A stretch of DNA of 64,000 nt from QQWI01 sp964522015. Its GTDB lineage: Bacteria; Bacillota; Clostridia; Peptostreptococcales; Acidaminobacteraceae. A program made the translations under genes and the position numbers. Location: the NCBI GenBank assembly GCA_964522015.1, contig CAZFST010000025.1, positions 11,927 to 75,926 on the forward strand. The letters run 5' to 3'. Shown piece by piece: positions 35,405 to 43,721 of this stretch (positions are counted from its first letter, which is position 1; each line of letters opens with the position of its first letter). The notes below the pieces were generated by a model that was not told the origin of the DNA, did no database searches, and was given only the letters and a program-made list of their open reading frames with translations.

Positions 35405-36172
35405 CTACCCCTCAAGTGTTGAAATTAGAGGAAAATAGGGCATTGGTAAAAGCTTGTGCCGTCCATAACTGTTTAGCAAATCAATCTTTTGCTTAATAAC
35501 TTGATCGTCACAGATGCCTTCCCGAATATAAAGGTCCAAGGTTTGATAGCTAAAGCCTAAATTGTCTTCATCTGTTTTGCCGCAAAGTCCATCAACGGGT
35601 ACTTTTTCAATCAGTTTTTCTGGGAGGCCCAGTTCACGGCCGATTTTTTTGACTTCTTGCACGGTCAGTTGGTGAAGGGGGGAGAAGTCCCCAGCCCCGT
35701 CTCCAAATTTTGTGGCATAACCCACCCAATCTTCAGACAAGTTACATGTGTTTGCAACCCGGCCGCCTATTAGGCCAGCGATGCCATATAAGGTGGTCAT
35801 TCTAATCCGGGCAGGGGTGTTGATCCGTGTCACATCAGTGACGGCATCTAGGCCAAGTGCCTGGGATACTTTCGCCATTTCAATCATTTGGGCTTTGACC
35901 GTATCCCCTATATTAACCACAACATAGGGGATTGCTAGATGATTGCACAGGTCATAACTGTACTGGATATCATCTTGGATGCCGCTTGGCATTAAAACTC
36001 CTAATACCCTGTCAGGGCCAAGGGCTTTGGCGCATGCTGCTGCAACCACTGAGCTGTCCTTACCGCCGCTGATGCCGATTACCACTTTTGCTTGTGGCCC
36101 ATTTTCTTCAAAATAGTTTTTAATCCAATTCACCAAATCAAGGGTGATTTTTATTGCATCAAATCCTGTCAT
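35405..36172 (-). CDS. nadE: NAD synthetase, ammonia-dependent
   Basis: A 255-residue NadE that amidates nicotinate adenine dinucleotide to NAD with ATP. PP-loop GISGGKDSSV, the NTCNLSEDWVGYATKFGDGAGDFSPLHQLT core and the substrate segment TDEDNLGFSYQTLD are clear. There is no glutaminase domain, so ammonia is the likely donor. AGGAGG precedes the ATG. It is the last gene of the minus-strand NAD operon; a five-unit tandem repeat fills the space to the previous gene. Confidence 0.95.
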   Translation of the reverse strand: MTGFDAIKITLDLVNWIKNYFEENGPQAKVVIGISGGKDSSVVAAACAKALGPDRVLGVLMPSGIQDDIQYSYDLCNHLAIPYVVVNIGDTVKAQMIEMAKVSQALGLDAVTDVTRINTPARIRMTTLYGIAGLIGGRVANTCNLSEDWVGYATKFGDGAGDFSPLHQLTVQEVKKIGRELGLPEKLIEKVPVDGLCGKTDEDNLGFSYQTLDLYIREGICDDQVIKQKIDLLNSYGRHKLLPMPYFPLISTLEG

Positions 36173-36184
36173 ATTTTATGCCTC

Positions 36185-36294
36185 CTGTAGGGTGTGGTAG
36201 AAATTCTGTAGGGTGTGGTAGAAATTCTGTAGGGGTTTGACTAGAAATTCTGTGGGGTGTGACTACAAATTCTGTGGGGATGTCACTAGAAATT
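36185..36294. repeat. Five 21-23-bp tandem repeats between nadV and nadE
   Basis: Plus-strand units of the form CTGTAGGGTGTGGTAGAAATT start at 36185, 36206, 36227, 36250 and 36272. The last contains the nadV stop codon; the first abuts the nadE ribosome binding site. Confidence 0.95.
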
Positions 36295-37788
36295 TTGCTT
36301 GTGTAGTCGGCTTCTTATCTCTTTAAGGGTGGTTTCTTGAATGAGCTTGCCATCCTTAAAAACAGTTTCAAGCAAATTGCCTTGGATCAGTGGCTCTGTA
36401 GTGGCATCTAGTTGCTCAATTAGTGTCAGTAGACCTTCTTTTTCTACAATGGCGACTTTGCCCTTTTGGGATTTTTTCATGGCATTTTTATCGGTTTTAG
36501 GATTCTTGAAAATTTGGATGGGCTGGCCGTCTACTTCGCAGTAAGTGGCTTTTAGGGCATGGCCCAGGGTATCTCGGGAGATCATATTATAAGTATAACT
36601 CCCGACACCAAAAATGACATTGCTGACACAAAAATTCTTAGCAATCAATGATTGGCAGATTCTGTCGCAGGCTTCTATGGTGATGCTATCACCGTAAACC
36701 ACCCCAATACCCTTGTTCAACTTTTTAAAGCCTTTATCATTGACGGTACCGCCGAAAATATCCCAAAGAACAGCCACAAGACCTTTTCGTTCAAACTCGG
36801 TTTCCCCCAAAGGATCCCCGCAAAGTATGAGCTCAGGCACACCGGAATCCGGTCGAATGGAGACTTTGGCTTGATCCCGATTGATAATCAGATCCTTATA
36901 TTTAGGCAGAACCTCAGAGACAAAGCCCCAAAAGTCAAATGAATCAGCCACGTATGTGAAAGGCCCCTCAGGGTAAATCTCTGTTAGTAGTTTTTCGAAA
37001 AAGACAGTTTCAGTTTCGTTATTTACAAAGTAGTTGCTGCACACACAGCTGTGCTCGATGCTGGCACTCCATTGGCCAATGGTTTCGTTTTCGAGATTAG
37101 CGCCGTAGGCATTGATGGCGTAGCGGATGGATTCGATAGAAGATGTTTTAATGGAGCTTAGTAAATGGCCGGTTCCTGCCACTTGACTGCTAGCTGAACT
37201 GCTCATGCCCCGGGGGGAGAAATCGCCGAAGAGGTGCTTTGCCATGGTGGGATCTTCGCCACAGGCTTCTAAATGCTGTTTCAGGGTTTGATTGAAGACG
37301 TAGGCTATGGTTGCAGTGGTTGTGGGGCTCCATAGATTTTGGCTTAAGAAAGTCTCTAAGTAGTTGGTCAACCATGGAAATTCGGGATGGGTGTTTTCAA
37401 TGGTCATCATGGGCAAGTTGATGGGGACTTTGGTTCCTTCTGGCAGGGCCTTGATTTCGATTGGTAAATAGCCAAGTTGATGGAGGGCGGCGATATGACC
37501 TGTGTCCAAATTGGGATCGAAGCAACTGCCTATAAGGGTACTGAAATCAGCTAAAACCCTTTGGATAGGCTGGCTAAAGAAATGATCGTTAAAATAGGCA
37601 ATCAGATAATTTTTGATAAAACCCTGTAAGCCGAACCAAACCACATGATCGCTGTAGGGAAAGTGATGATTGCTTCTTGGTGTCCAAGTGCTGTAGAGGG
37701 TGGTCATGCCTTGGGGGTATAATTGTTTGTGGCATATTTTGTAAAAATCAGTTACGGTAATGGCACTTTGCTCTAAAATGGCTTTCAT
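36286..37788 (-). CDS. nadV: Nicotinamide phosphoribosyltransferase (NAMPT)
   Basis: A 500-residue NAMPT-family enzyme making NMN directly from nicotinamide and PRPP. Family marks: FYKICHKQLYPQGMTTLYSTW, GDFSPRGMSS, the catalytic His in SIEHSCV, SIRPDSGVPE, GGTVNDKGFKKL and GVVYGDSITI. The adjacent upstream gene is a PRPP-synthetase-like protein, 12 nt away. That pair also resembles the phage NARP1 pair in which the NAMPT homologue (Namat) uses ADP-ribose pyrophosphate; sequence alone cannot decide. Chromosomal setting with nadE and a nicotinamidase favours ordinary salvage. Confidence 0.92.
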   Translation of the reverse strand: MKAILEQSAITVTDFYKICHKQLYPQGMTTLYSTWTPRSNHHFPYSDHVVWFGLQGFIKNYLIAYFNDHFFSQPIQRVLADFSTLIGSCFDPNLDTGHIAALHQLGYLPIEIKALPEGTKVPINLPMMTIENTHPEFPWLTNYLETFLSQNLWSPTTTATIAYVFNQTLKQHLEACGEDPTMAKHLFGDFSPRGMSSSASSQVAGTGHLLSSIKTSSIESIRYAINAYGANLENETIGQWSASIEHSCVCSNYFVNNETETVFFEKLLTEIYPEGPFTYVADSFDFWGFVSEVLPKYKDLIINRDQAKVSIRPDSGVPELILCGDPLGETEFERKGLVAVLWDIFGGTVNDKGFKKLNKGIGVVYGDSITIEACDRICQSLIAKNFCVSNVIFGVGSYTYNMISRDTLGHALKATYCEVDGQPIQIFKNPKTDKNAMKKSQKGKVAIVEKEGLLTLIEQLDATTEPLIQGNLLETVFKDGKLIQETTLKEIRSRLHKQNF

Positions 37789-37800
37789 AAGCGGTCTCCC

Positions 37801-38583
37801 TTACTCCAAAATCGTAATCATTGGATTTGTTTCAGTCAGTAGGCTATTGGTGGTATAAATGTGCTCAAGTAAACCTGATTGGATCAGTTCCCCCTGCAGG
37901 ATACTGTTTTCGCAGTGGGTCACGTAGAGGAAGATTTTGTCTGCGCCCAAGGCTTTTAGTTTTTTAGCAGCGTGTAAAAAGGTCCCGCCAAAGCTGCAAA
38001 TATCGTCGATAATCAGGACATTGAAGGGGGCCACAGGTAACTCACCGATAACATCCAGGCCAATAATCCGACCGTCTTCCCAATTTCGTTTTTTCTGACC
38101 ATATCCGTGGGGAAAGTCAATCATGTTACTATATCTCTTCTGGCTACCTTCGTCTGGATAAAAGAGTATGTCGTTATTCAGGTCTATCCCGCAAACCCTG
38201 ATAGCTTCCTCGATATAGGGTTTGACAGGGAGCTCTATAATCCTTTCGATAAGAGACAAAGCCACATGGGAATGAGGGTCCAGAACAGAAACTGAGTTGA
38301 ATCCTAAGCTGTTAATTAGTTTAGCGAAGTGCTTAAGGGTGAAAACATCGGTGTCAGCTTTTGTACGATCTTGCCTTGCATTTGGAATGTATTTCATCAC
38401 CAGGTGTAAAGGACCCTTGTTTTTGTCTTTTAAGTGGTTGACGATGAAGTAGAGAACGATTAGCTCCTCGTTGTTTTCAAAGAGCCATTCTATGGTATCA
38501 CCGGTGGTGGTGAGACTTTTGAACAATAGAGTTTTGTCGGGAAAATAATCGATAGTAATTCGTGTGCCGTTTAGTGTTAGCAT
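37801..38583 (-). CDS. PRPP-synthetase-like protein (short form)
   Basis: A 260-residue type I pyrophosphokinase-like protein, shorter than housekeeping Prs (about 310-320). Seen: MKYIPNARQDR, VLDPHSHVALSLIE, a PDEGSQKRY loop and the PRPP-binding DDICSFGGTFLHA. It would supply PRPP (or, in NARP1-like systems, ADPR-pyrophosphate) to the co-encoded NAMPT. The phosphoribosyltransferase loop holds the expected two Asp. The start has AAGGTCG upstream. The specific donor substrate is the open question. Confidence 0.85.
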   Translation of the reverse strand: MLTLNGTRITIDYFPDKTLLFKSLTTTGDTIEWLFENNEELIVLYFIVNHLKDKNKGPLHLVMKYIPNARQDRTKADTDVFTLKHFAKLINSLGFNSVSVLDPHSHVALSLIERIIELPVKPYIEEAIRVCGIDLNNDILFYPDEGSQKRYSNMIDFPHGYGQKKRNWEDGRIIGLDVIGELPVAPFNVLIIDDICSFGGTFLHAAKKLKALGADKIFLYVTHCENSILQGELIQSGLLEHIYTTNSLLTETNPMITILE

Positions 38584-38611
38584 ATGATCGACCTTTCTAT
38601 GAGTCTATGAG

Positions 38612-39169
38612 TTATAAGTTTATGATTTTGATTTGGCAATGCTGCATTGTTTCTAAGGCATGAACATGACTCTCTGGGGTGACGCCGGCGCAGCACTGGG
38701 CATCCACCGTGATGGGGACTTCTGGCATAAAGACTTTCAGCAGTAGGGCGTTTGATACCACGCAGATATCAGTGCAAAGACCCACAAGTTCGATTTCAGC
38801 AGCAGTGTCTCCTTGAAGAGACAGGGCTATATGCTCAGCTAATGCTTTTGACCCAAAGGTGTTTTTTTCAAATATTGTATCATGGGTTTGCTGGGGAAGG
38901 GTGGCGAGAGCCAGTTGAAGAATGTCACTGTGCAGTTCCCATCCAGAGGTTTTTTTAATGCAGTGTTCTATGGGAAGGCATATACCTTCTTGGGTTTCTA
39001 GATAATTCGGGGCATGGGTATCTTTTGTAAAGTAAATGGTATAGCCATGCTTTTGGTAGTCTTTTATCTTCTGTGTCACCCGAGGGACAATTGCCTGAGC
39101 TTCTTTGCTGCCTAAGCTGCCAGTGATGAAGTCGTTTTGCATATCGATGACAATCAGGATCTTTTTCAT
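38612..39169 (-). CDS. pncA: Nicotinamidase
   Basis: A 185-residue isochorismatase-fold enzyme with the PncA triad: Asp in VIDMQNDFITGSLGS, Lys in IFEKNTFGS and Cys in VGLCTDICVVSNALLLK. Metal-ligand residues lie in FTKDTHAPNY. It deaminates nicotinamide. It is the first gene of the NAD operon (then prs-like, nadV, nadE) and is distinct from the nicotinamidase at 22096. GGAGG lies before the ATG. It would compete with NAMPT for the same substrate. Confidence 0.9.
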   Translation of the reverse strand: MKKILIVIDMQNDFITGSLGSKEAQAIVPRVTQKIKDYQKHGYTIYFTKDTHAPNYLETQEGICLPIEHCIKKTSGWELHSDILQLALATLPQQTHDTIFEKNTFGSKALAEHIALSLQGDTAAEIELVGLCTDICVVSNALLLKVFMPEVPITVDAQCCAGVTPESHVHALETMQHCQIKIINL

Positions 39170-39214
39170 TGGTTGCCTCCTGTTCAGGGTTGAAATCGTT
39201 TGTTATATTCATCT

Positions 39215-39253
39215 TGATAATATCATTATAAACATATCTAACGACTTTGTCAA
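39215..39253 (-). promoter_or_regulatory. Promoter of the NAD operon
   Basis: On the minus strand TTGACA (39248-39253), 17 nt, TATAAT (39225-39230): a consensus sigma-A promoter. The dyad TGATAATATCA (39215-39225) abuts the -10 and may be an operator. Confidence 0.8.
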
Positions 39254-39287
39254 CGGCCCCAAATTAAAAAAGAAAAGCGCAAAAAAT

Positions 39288-39326
39288 AAAACCGCTTAGA
39301 ATCCTGAAGATTCAAAAACGGCTTTT
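39288..39326 (-). terminator. Terminator, GCCGTTT family
   Basis: An imperfect stem related to 32975 and 35344 (AGAATC/GATTC, ACGGCTTTT). A T-run on the minus strand follows the nuclease-like gene. Confidence 0.8.
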
Positions 39327-39336
39327 GTGTCACAGT

Positions 39337-40560
39337 TTACTTTTGCTTTTTCTTAGGTAGACGGGGCTTGCGCTTGATGGTTTCTCTATACTCATCTAAA
39401 AGGAGGGCAAAGGCCATCACATGAATCAAGGCTTTTGAGGCATCTTCCTGCGCTAAAGTCACAGGCTCTGTGAGGTTCATTTGACCAAATTCAAGGGTGT
39501 TGGGTCTCAGAATTTCAGGGCATTTCTCAGTAACAAGTTGGGTAAGTCCAGCGATGAAGTCTGGGCCTTCTGCTTCAAATGCCTTTTGGAAATTGTAGAA
39601 TAAATTGACCTTTTGATCATTTTTCTTTAAGCAGACATTGAGATCCATTTCAAAGATTACTTGTTTGTTATCATAGTTATCAAGGGTAACAGAAAGAATG
39701 GGAGCGCCTGCTTGATTTGGGTTGATATCTAAGCTCATCAACTGGTGGTTATCGTAAAAATCCTTGATTAAGAAAGTTCTAAGTACTGTATTTGGGTGCT
39801 TTTCAGAACCATAACCCGTATTTTTCTTGCGCTTGCCACAGTCCCCAACCATGCGAATACCGCCAAGAGTTTGTGACTTTACTTTGCTAGTGGTATCCTT
39901 AAGGGTATTCAAAAGAGACATAATGACAGGTTGAAATTCTTTAGGCGTCAACTGTGAATTGAACTTCAAAACCGGTTTTGGGCGCTCTTCTTTTTTCTTC
40001 GGATGTTTTTCTGCTGCACTTGTAGCTGCAGGTTTTACGGCTAATGCTTTTGCTGCTGCTTCTTGCTCAAGCATCTCCCGATGGCTATTACAAATGGTTT
40101 CGTAATTTGGCACATTATCAATCTTCCAGAAAGAATTACGATCTTCTCTTGAAATATAAGAATCCACATCATCACCATTGGTGACAATCAGGTAATTGAC
40201 GTTAAAGGTCTTAGCAAACTCTTCAATGTGGGCAATGGTTGTAAAGTATAAAGAATTTCCAGGTGTTTTACATTCCACAATGGCCACTGGCTTTAATTCG
40301 CCCGCTACCACATCGTGAATCACAATATCCAAAACTTTTGTTGAATCCAAGCCATATTTTCTTAATGACTGGTGAATATACATTCTGTTTTTAGGCACGC
40401 CCATCACATGATGGACATACATTTCCATTTTATAAAGGAGTAAGGATTCTGGTGTTGCAGGTACCAACATTTGACGAAAGGTATCGAGATAGCACTTAGC
40501 GCCTAATCTTGTATACGTTTTTTTTGGTTCGAATTGCTTTAATTTGATTTTAAGATCCAT
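39337..40560 (-). CDS. HsdR_N-like nuclease-domain protein (orphan)
   Basis: A 407-residue protein. Residues about 25-160 match the type I restriction R-subunit N-terminal (HsdR_N) fold: the PD-(D/E)xK core is DIVIHD followed by VAIVECKTPG, with FAKTFNVNYLIVTNGDD after it. There is no helicase and no HsdM/HsdS, so it is not a restriction system by itself. A charged Ala/Lys linker (about 165-200) leads to an unassigned C-terminal domain (about 205-385) and a basic tail (KRKPRLPKKKQK). It could be a defence or repair nuclease. It is a single gene with its own terminator. Confidence 0.7.
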   Translation of the reverse strand: MDLKIKLKQFEPKKTYTRLGAKCYLDTFRQMLVPATPESLLLYKMEMYVHHVMGVPKNRMYIHQSLRKYGLDSTKVLDIVIHDVVAGELKPVAIVECKTPGNSLYFTTIAHIEEFAKTFNVNYLIVTNGDDVDSYISREDRNSFWKIDNVPNYETICNSHREMLEQEAAAKALAVKPAATSAAEKHPKKKEERPKPVLKFNSQLTPKEFQPVIMSLLNTLKDTTSKVKSQTLGGIRMVGDCGKRKKNTGYGSEKHPNTVLRTFLIKDFYDNHQLMSLDINPNQAGAPILSVTLDNYDNKQVIFEMDLNVCLKKNDQKVNLFYNFQKAFEAEGPDFIAGLTQLVTEKCPEILRPNTLEFGQMNLTEPVTLAQEDASKALIHVMAFALLLDEYRETIKRKPRLPKKKQK

Positions 40561-40809
40561 TATATCACCCGCTATTCATATGGTTGAGAAGTAATTTTGA
40601 TGACGTAAATCGACTCAAGTAACTCCTGATTGACAGTCAAAGTCATTATATCATCTAATCGCATCGGCGTCCAATCTCGCTTCTAAAACGAATGAGACAG
40701 GGGGACGTGCAGAGTAACATAATTCTCAAACCCGAGCCGAAATAACAAAATTGACATCTTTTCTCACTTTCATTAGTGATATACTGGTCTCAACGAAGGA
40801 GGATTAAAG

Positions 40810-41748
40810 ATGATAAGAAAAGTGAAAAGCATGCCTGTAAAAAGAATGGTGGTCTGTTTGCTGGTCGTATTATTAGTTTTCTCAGGTTGTAGTTCAAAAT
40901 CCGCTAGCCAAGAGACTGCAGTAAACACAGATGTTGAAGCAAACAAGGATGTTGTGGTTGAGCCCTCTGCTCCAGGGGAGACCGGAGATAGTCTTAAGGC
41001 TTATCCAGAAGGCCGAAAGATCATCATGAATGCTGATGTTACTTTGAGAGTGCTCAACTATCAAGAAGCATCTCAAGCCGTTGAAAATGCTACGATAGCT
41101 GTGGGTGGTTATGTCAGTGGCTCATCACTCAATGAGAATTACGCTTCAATGGTTGTAAAAATACCAGCAGGGCAAGCTAAGGGCTTTGTCACATCCCTCG
41201 GTAAGTTTGGCAAACTACTAGATAGTAACTTTAGTTCGGAAGATGTCACTGATGCCTTTACAGACCTGGAGATTCGAGTTAAAAACCTAGAGGTGCAAAT
41301 TGAAACCCTACGCTCTCTACTCTTAAAAGAAGCTATAAAAGTAGAAGATATCTTTAAAATAGAAAATGAAATCAGAAGACTAGTGGATGAATTAGAAGGC
41401 TATAAAGGTCACCTCCGTTCTTTGGATTCAAAAGTCTCCTTTAGCGAAGTCCGCATTAGCTTTACAAAAGAAGCTTCTGCTATTGGGCCAGATCCCAGTG
41501 ATTTTGGTTATGAGATAAAAGTGGCGTTCAAATCAAGTGTGGATCTTCTAATTGGTTTTTTACAGGGCGTCATTCTGTTTGTCGTATTCTTACTGCCATT
41601 AAGTCCAGTAATTTTAGTCATAGCTGCCATTGGCTACTTTATCTATAAAAGGAGCAAGAAAAAGATTATTAAGCCCATGGGGACAGCGGTTAGTAAAGCA
41701 GATAAAGCTGATAAAGTAGATAAAACAGACAAAGTTGATAAAGCCTAA
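40810..41748 (+). CDS. DUF4349 lipoprotein
   Basis: A 312-residue membrane-anchored lipoprotein. The lipobox VFSGC follows a signal helix. The DUF4349 domain (about 55-250) includes ADVTLRVLNYQEASQAVE, a coiled coil (about 150-205) and VSFSEVRISF; a C-terminal helix (about 235-265) spans the membrane. The tail is a 9-bp-encoded KADKADKVDK-type repeat. Function of DUF4349 is unknown, presumably envelope. GAAGGAGG precedes the ATG. Confidence 0.88.
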   Translation: MIRKVKSMPVKRMVVCLLVVLLVFSGCSSKSASQETAVNTDVEANKDVVVEPSAPGETGDSLKAYPEGRKIIMNADVTLRVLNYQEASQAVENATIAVGGYVSGSSLNENYASMVVKIPAGQAKGFVTSLGKFGKLLDSNFSSEDVTDAFTDLEIRVKNLEVQIETLRSLLLKEAIKVEDIFKIENEIRRLVDELEGYKGHLRSLDSKVSFSEVRISFTKEASAIGPDPSDFGYEIKVAFKSSVDLLIGFLQGVILFVVFLLPLSPVILVIAAIGYFIYKRSKKKIIKPMGTAVSKADKADKVDKTDKVDKA

Positions 41749-41795
41749 AAACTGCCGCAAAAGGATCTTCTCAATCCTTTTGCGGCAGTTTTCTT
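41747..41795. terminator. Bidirectional terminator
   Basis: AACTGCCGCAAAAGGAT pairs with ATCCTTTTGCGGCAGTT, flanked by A- and T-runs. Confidence 0.95.
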
Positions 41796-41879
41796 ATGCT
41801 GATTTTGGTGTTTCGTTTATTGACAGTTTTTCTTTGTTTTTTGTTGCCCACCATGAGGCCAGGACTTTCAGCAGACCAT

Positions 41880-43484
41880 TTAAGGGTTCAAGAGGTTAGC
41901 CAGTGCAGTCTTAACTTCAGAGAAAGATAGGCCGTTATCCTGACAAAAGGTCTTAATCACGGTGTTGGTTGCAGGCATTTTAGTGCCCAACACAGCCTCA
42001 ATTTGTGCCTGTGTGATGCCAAGATTCAACGCTTCATAAAAGGTTGTCTGACCATTGATTGCGGGTTCTTCTTCAGCGGTTTCTTTTGTAGCTGTGCCTG
42101 TTTTTTCAACGTTTGTTGCATCTGCACCGCTTGCAAGAGGTGTTTCTGATACGATTGCATCATAGGTGTGACCCTCAAGGTATGCAGTCTGTTCAGCAGT
42201 TAAGGAACCATTATGGGCTCTGAGAACAGCCACAGCGATTTTAGGCAGATAAGCCCCATCCCCGTCAAATGCCACATTGGTATAATAGGCGACAAATAGT
42301 TGCATGGCTTCATTGCCAATCTCAACACCTTCTGGTAAATCCACATACATGGCTTCAATATCTTTAGATTTTACGGTGGTTAAGTTCACGGTGGCTTCTA
42401 TAGAAAAGGCAGTTCTGATGTCATCTTCGGCAATGCCGTACAAATCGACAATTTCTTGAAAGGTGTAAGAACCTTTTATGTCAAGTGGATCAAGGACGGT
42501 TTCCCCTGTTGTTGAAAGGCTCTTACTCGGTGCTTTGACTGCCTCTGTTTGCCATAAACCAAATACAGACGTGGCAGCAATACCACCGAATATCAAAAGA
42601 AGAACAATAACACTAATCCATAGAGCGCTTATCTTTTTTGTTTTACCTTGACCTGTTTTCATGCTTAAATCAACTGTTTCCGAGATTGGACATGCCGATT
42701 CAGAAGTACATTTCAGGCAGCTGATGCATTGGTGATCTGTTACCATGTCCTTTGATGAAACTTCAATACCCATGGGACATGCGCTAGAACATAGTCCACA
42801 GCTGATGCAGGAAGACGCTGTGCGGCGAATTTTGAAGATGCGGAATAAATTAGTGACCCCAAGTACGGCACCATAGGGACATGCATATTTACAAAAGGGA
42901 CGTTCGACGATTAAGGATAGGGCTAAGATGAGTCCTAAGATGCCAAGGGCCATGATGCTGGTTTCACCTGTCCAAAAGTGGAATAGGGCGTAGTAAGGAT
43001 CCGCATTTTCAAAGAGCAGTTTTCCAGAGACCGCGGTTTGGTAAAGTACTAAGGCTAAAAAACCATATCGCAGGTAGCGAAGGAGGCCATCAACTTTCTT
43101 AGGCATCATATGGTTAAATCGCTTCTTAAAAAGATGCCTGCCCATGTTTGATACCCATTCTTGAATGGAACCCATGGGGCAAACCCAACCACAGAACACT
43201 GGGCCAAAGAGTACTGAAAGCATGGCAACGATACCAAAAAGAATCATTGCAGAGGGGTGAATCTTTTGAAGCCAGTCCCCAGTGGTGGCTAATTGATAAA
43301 GTGTTTCAACACCGCCAAATGGACACACCGCATGGACTGATGCTGTTGAGAAGAAAGGCAGTGCCGAGCCTGTTTCCACCAACGTGTGATTAATGGCGAT
43401 CATGGCGATCAATAAGAAAAAGAAGACCTGTACTGCTAGTCGCAAACGACTGGTTGTTTTACCCACTGCTTTTTTTGTATTCAT
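41880..43484 (-). CDS. NapH/CcoG-like membrane polyferredoxin
   Basis: A 534-residue protein. Membrane helices lie near 15-33, 80-105, 140-160 and 175-195; CPFGG, CGWVCPMG and CKYACPYG are the paired CxxxCP motifs of the NapH/YccM/CcoG family. Two [4Fe-4S] motifs follow (CISCGLCSSACP, CISCLKCTSESACP). A further helix near 293-315 leads to an exported C-terminal region with two helical modules (GSYTFQEIVDLYGIAEDDIRTAF, and TFYEALNLGITQAQIEAVLG shortened here). It likely passes electrons across the membrane to an unknown acceptor. Confidence 0.88.
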   Translation of the reverse strand: MNTKKAVGKTTSRLRLAVQVFFFLLIAMIAINHTLVETGSALPFFSTASVHAVCPFGGVETLYQLATTGDWLQKIHPSAMILFGIVAMLSVLFGPVFCGWVCPMGSIQEWVSNMGRHLFKKRFNHMMPKKVDGLLRYLRYGFLALVLYQTAVSGKLLFENADPYYALFHFWTGETSIMALGILGLILALSLIVERPFCKYACPYGAVLGVTNLFRIFKIRRTASSCISCGLCSSACPMGIEVSSKDMVTDHQCISCLKCTSESACPISETVDLSMKTGQGKTKKISALWISVIVLLLIFGGIAATSVFGLWQTEAVKAPSKSLSTTGETVLDPLDIKGSYTFQEIVDLYGIAEDDIRTAFSIEATVNLTTVKSKDIEAMYVDLPEGVEIGNEAMQLFVAYYTNVAFDGDGAYLPKIAVAVLRAHNGSLTAEQTAYLEGHTYDAIVSETPLASGADATNVEKTGTATKETAEEEPAINGQTTFYEALNLGITQAQIEAVLGTKMPATNTVIKTFCQDNGLSFSEVKTALANLLNP

Positions 43485-43721
43485 GTGCCCTCCTAGATTG
43501 GTACTTAGTGCCTATGTACCACTTTACATCCTCTTAAAACAGGATAACTTACAGGTGTGATAGGCCCTTGATGTAAATGTGATGAAAGTGTGAAGATTGT
43601 TAGCCCTACCCAAAATACATCAAGAAATCGCAAGATACATCATTACCCCCCTCTTGTCCAGTCCCTATAATGTAACTAGGTAGTTGACTCGACGACAATG
43701 GTGAAAAGGTGGGCTTTTAGA

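Noticed and set aside
36185..36294. Possible CRISPR or iteron origin
   Set aside because: Units are directly adjacent without spacers and include a stop codon; no replication gene nearby. Treated as a tandem duplication.
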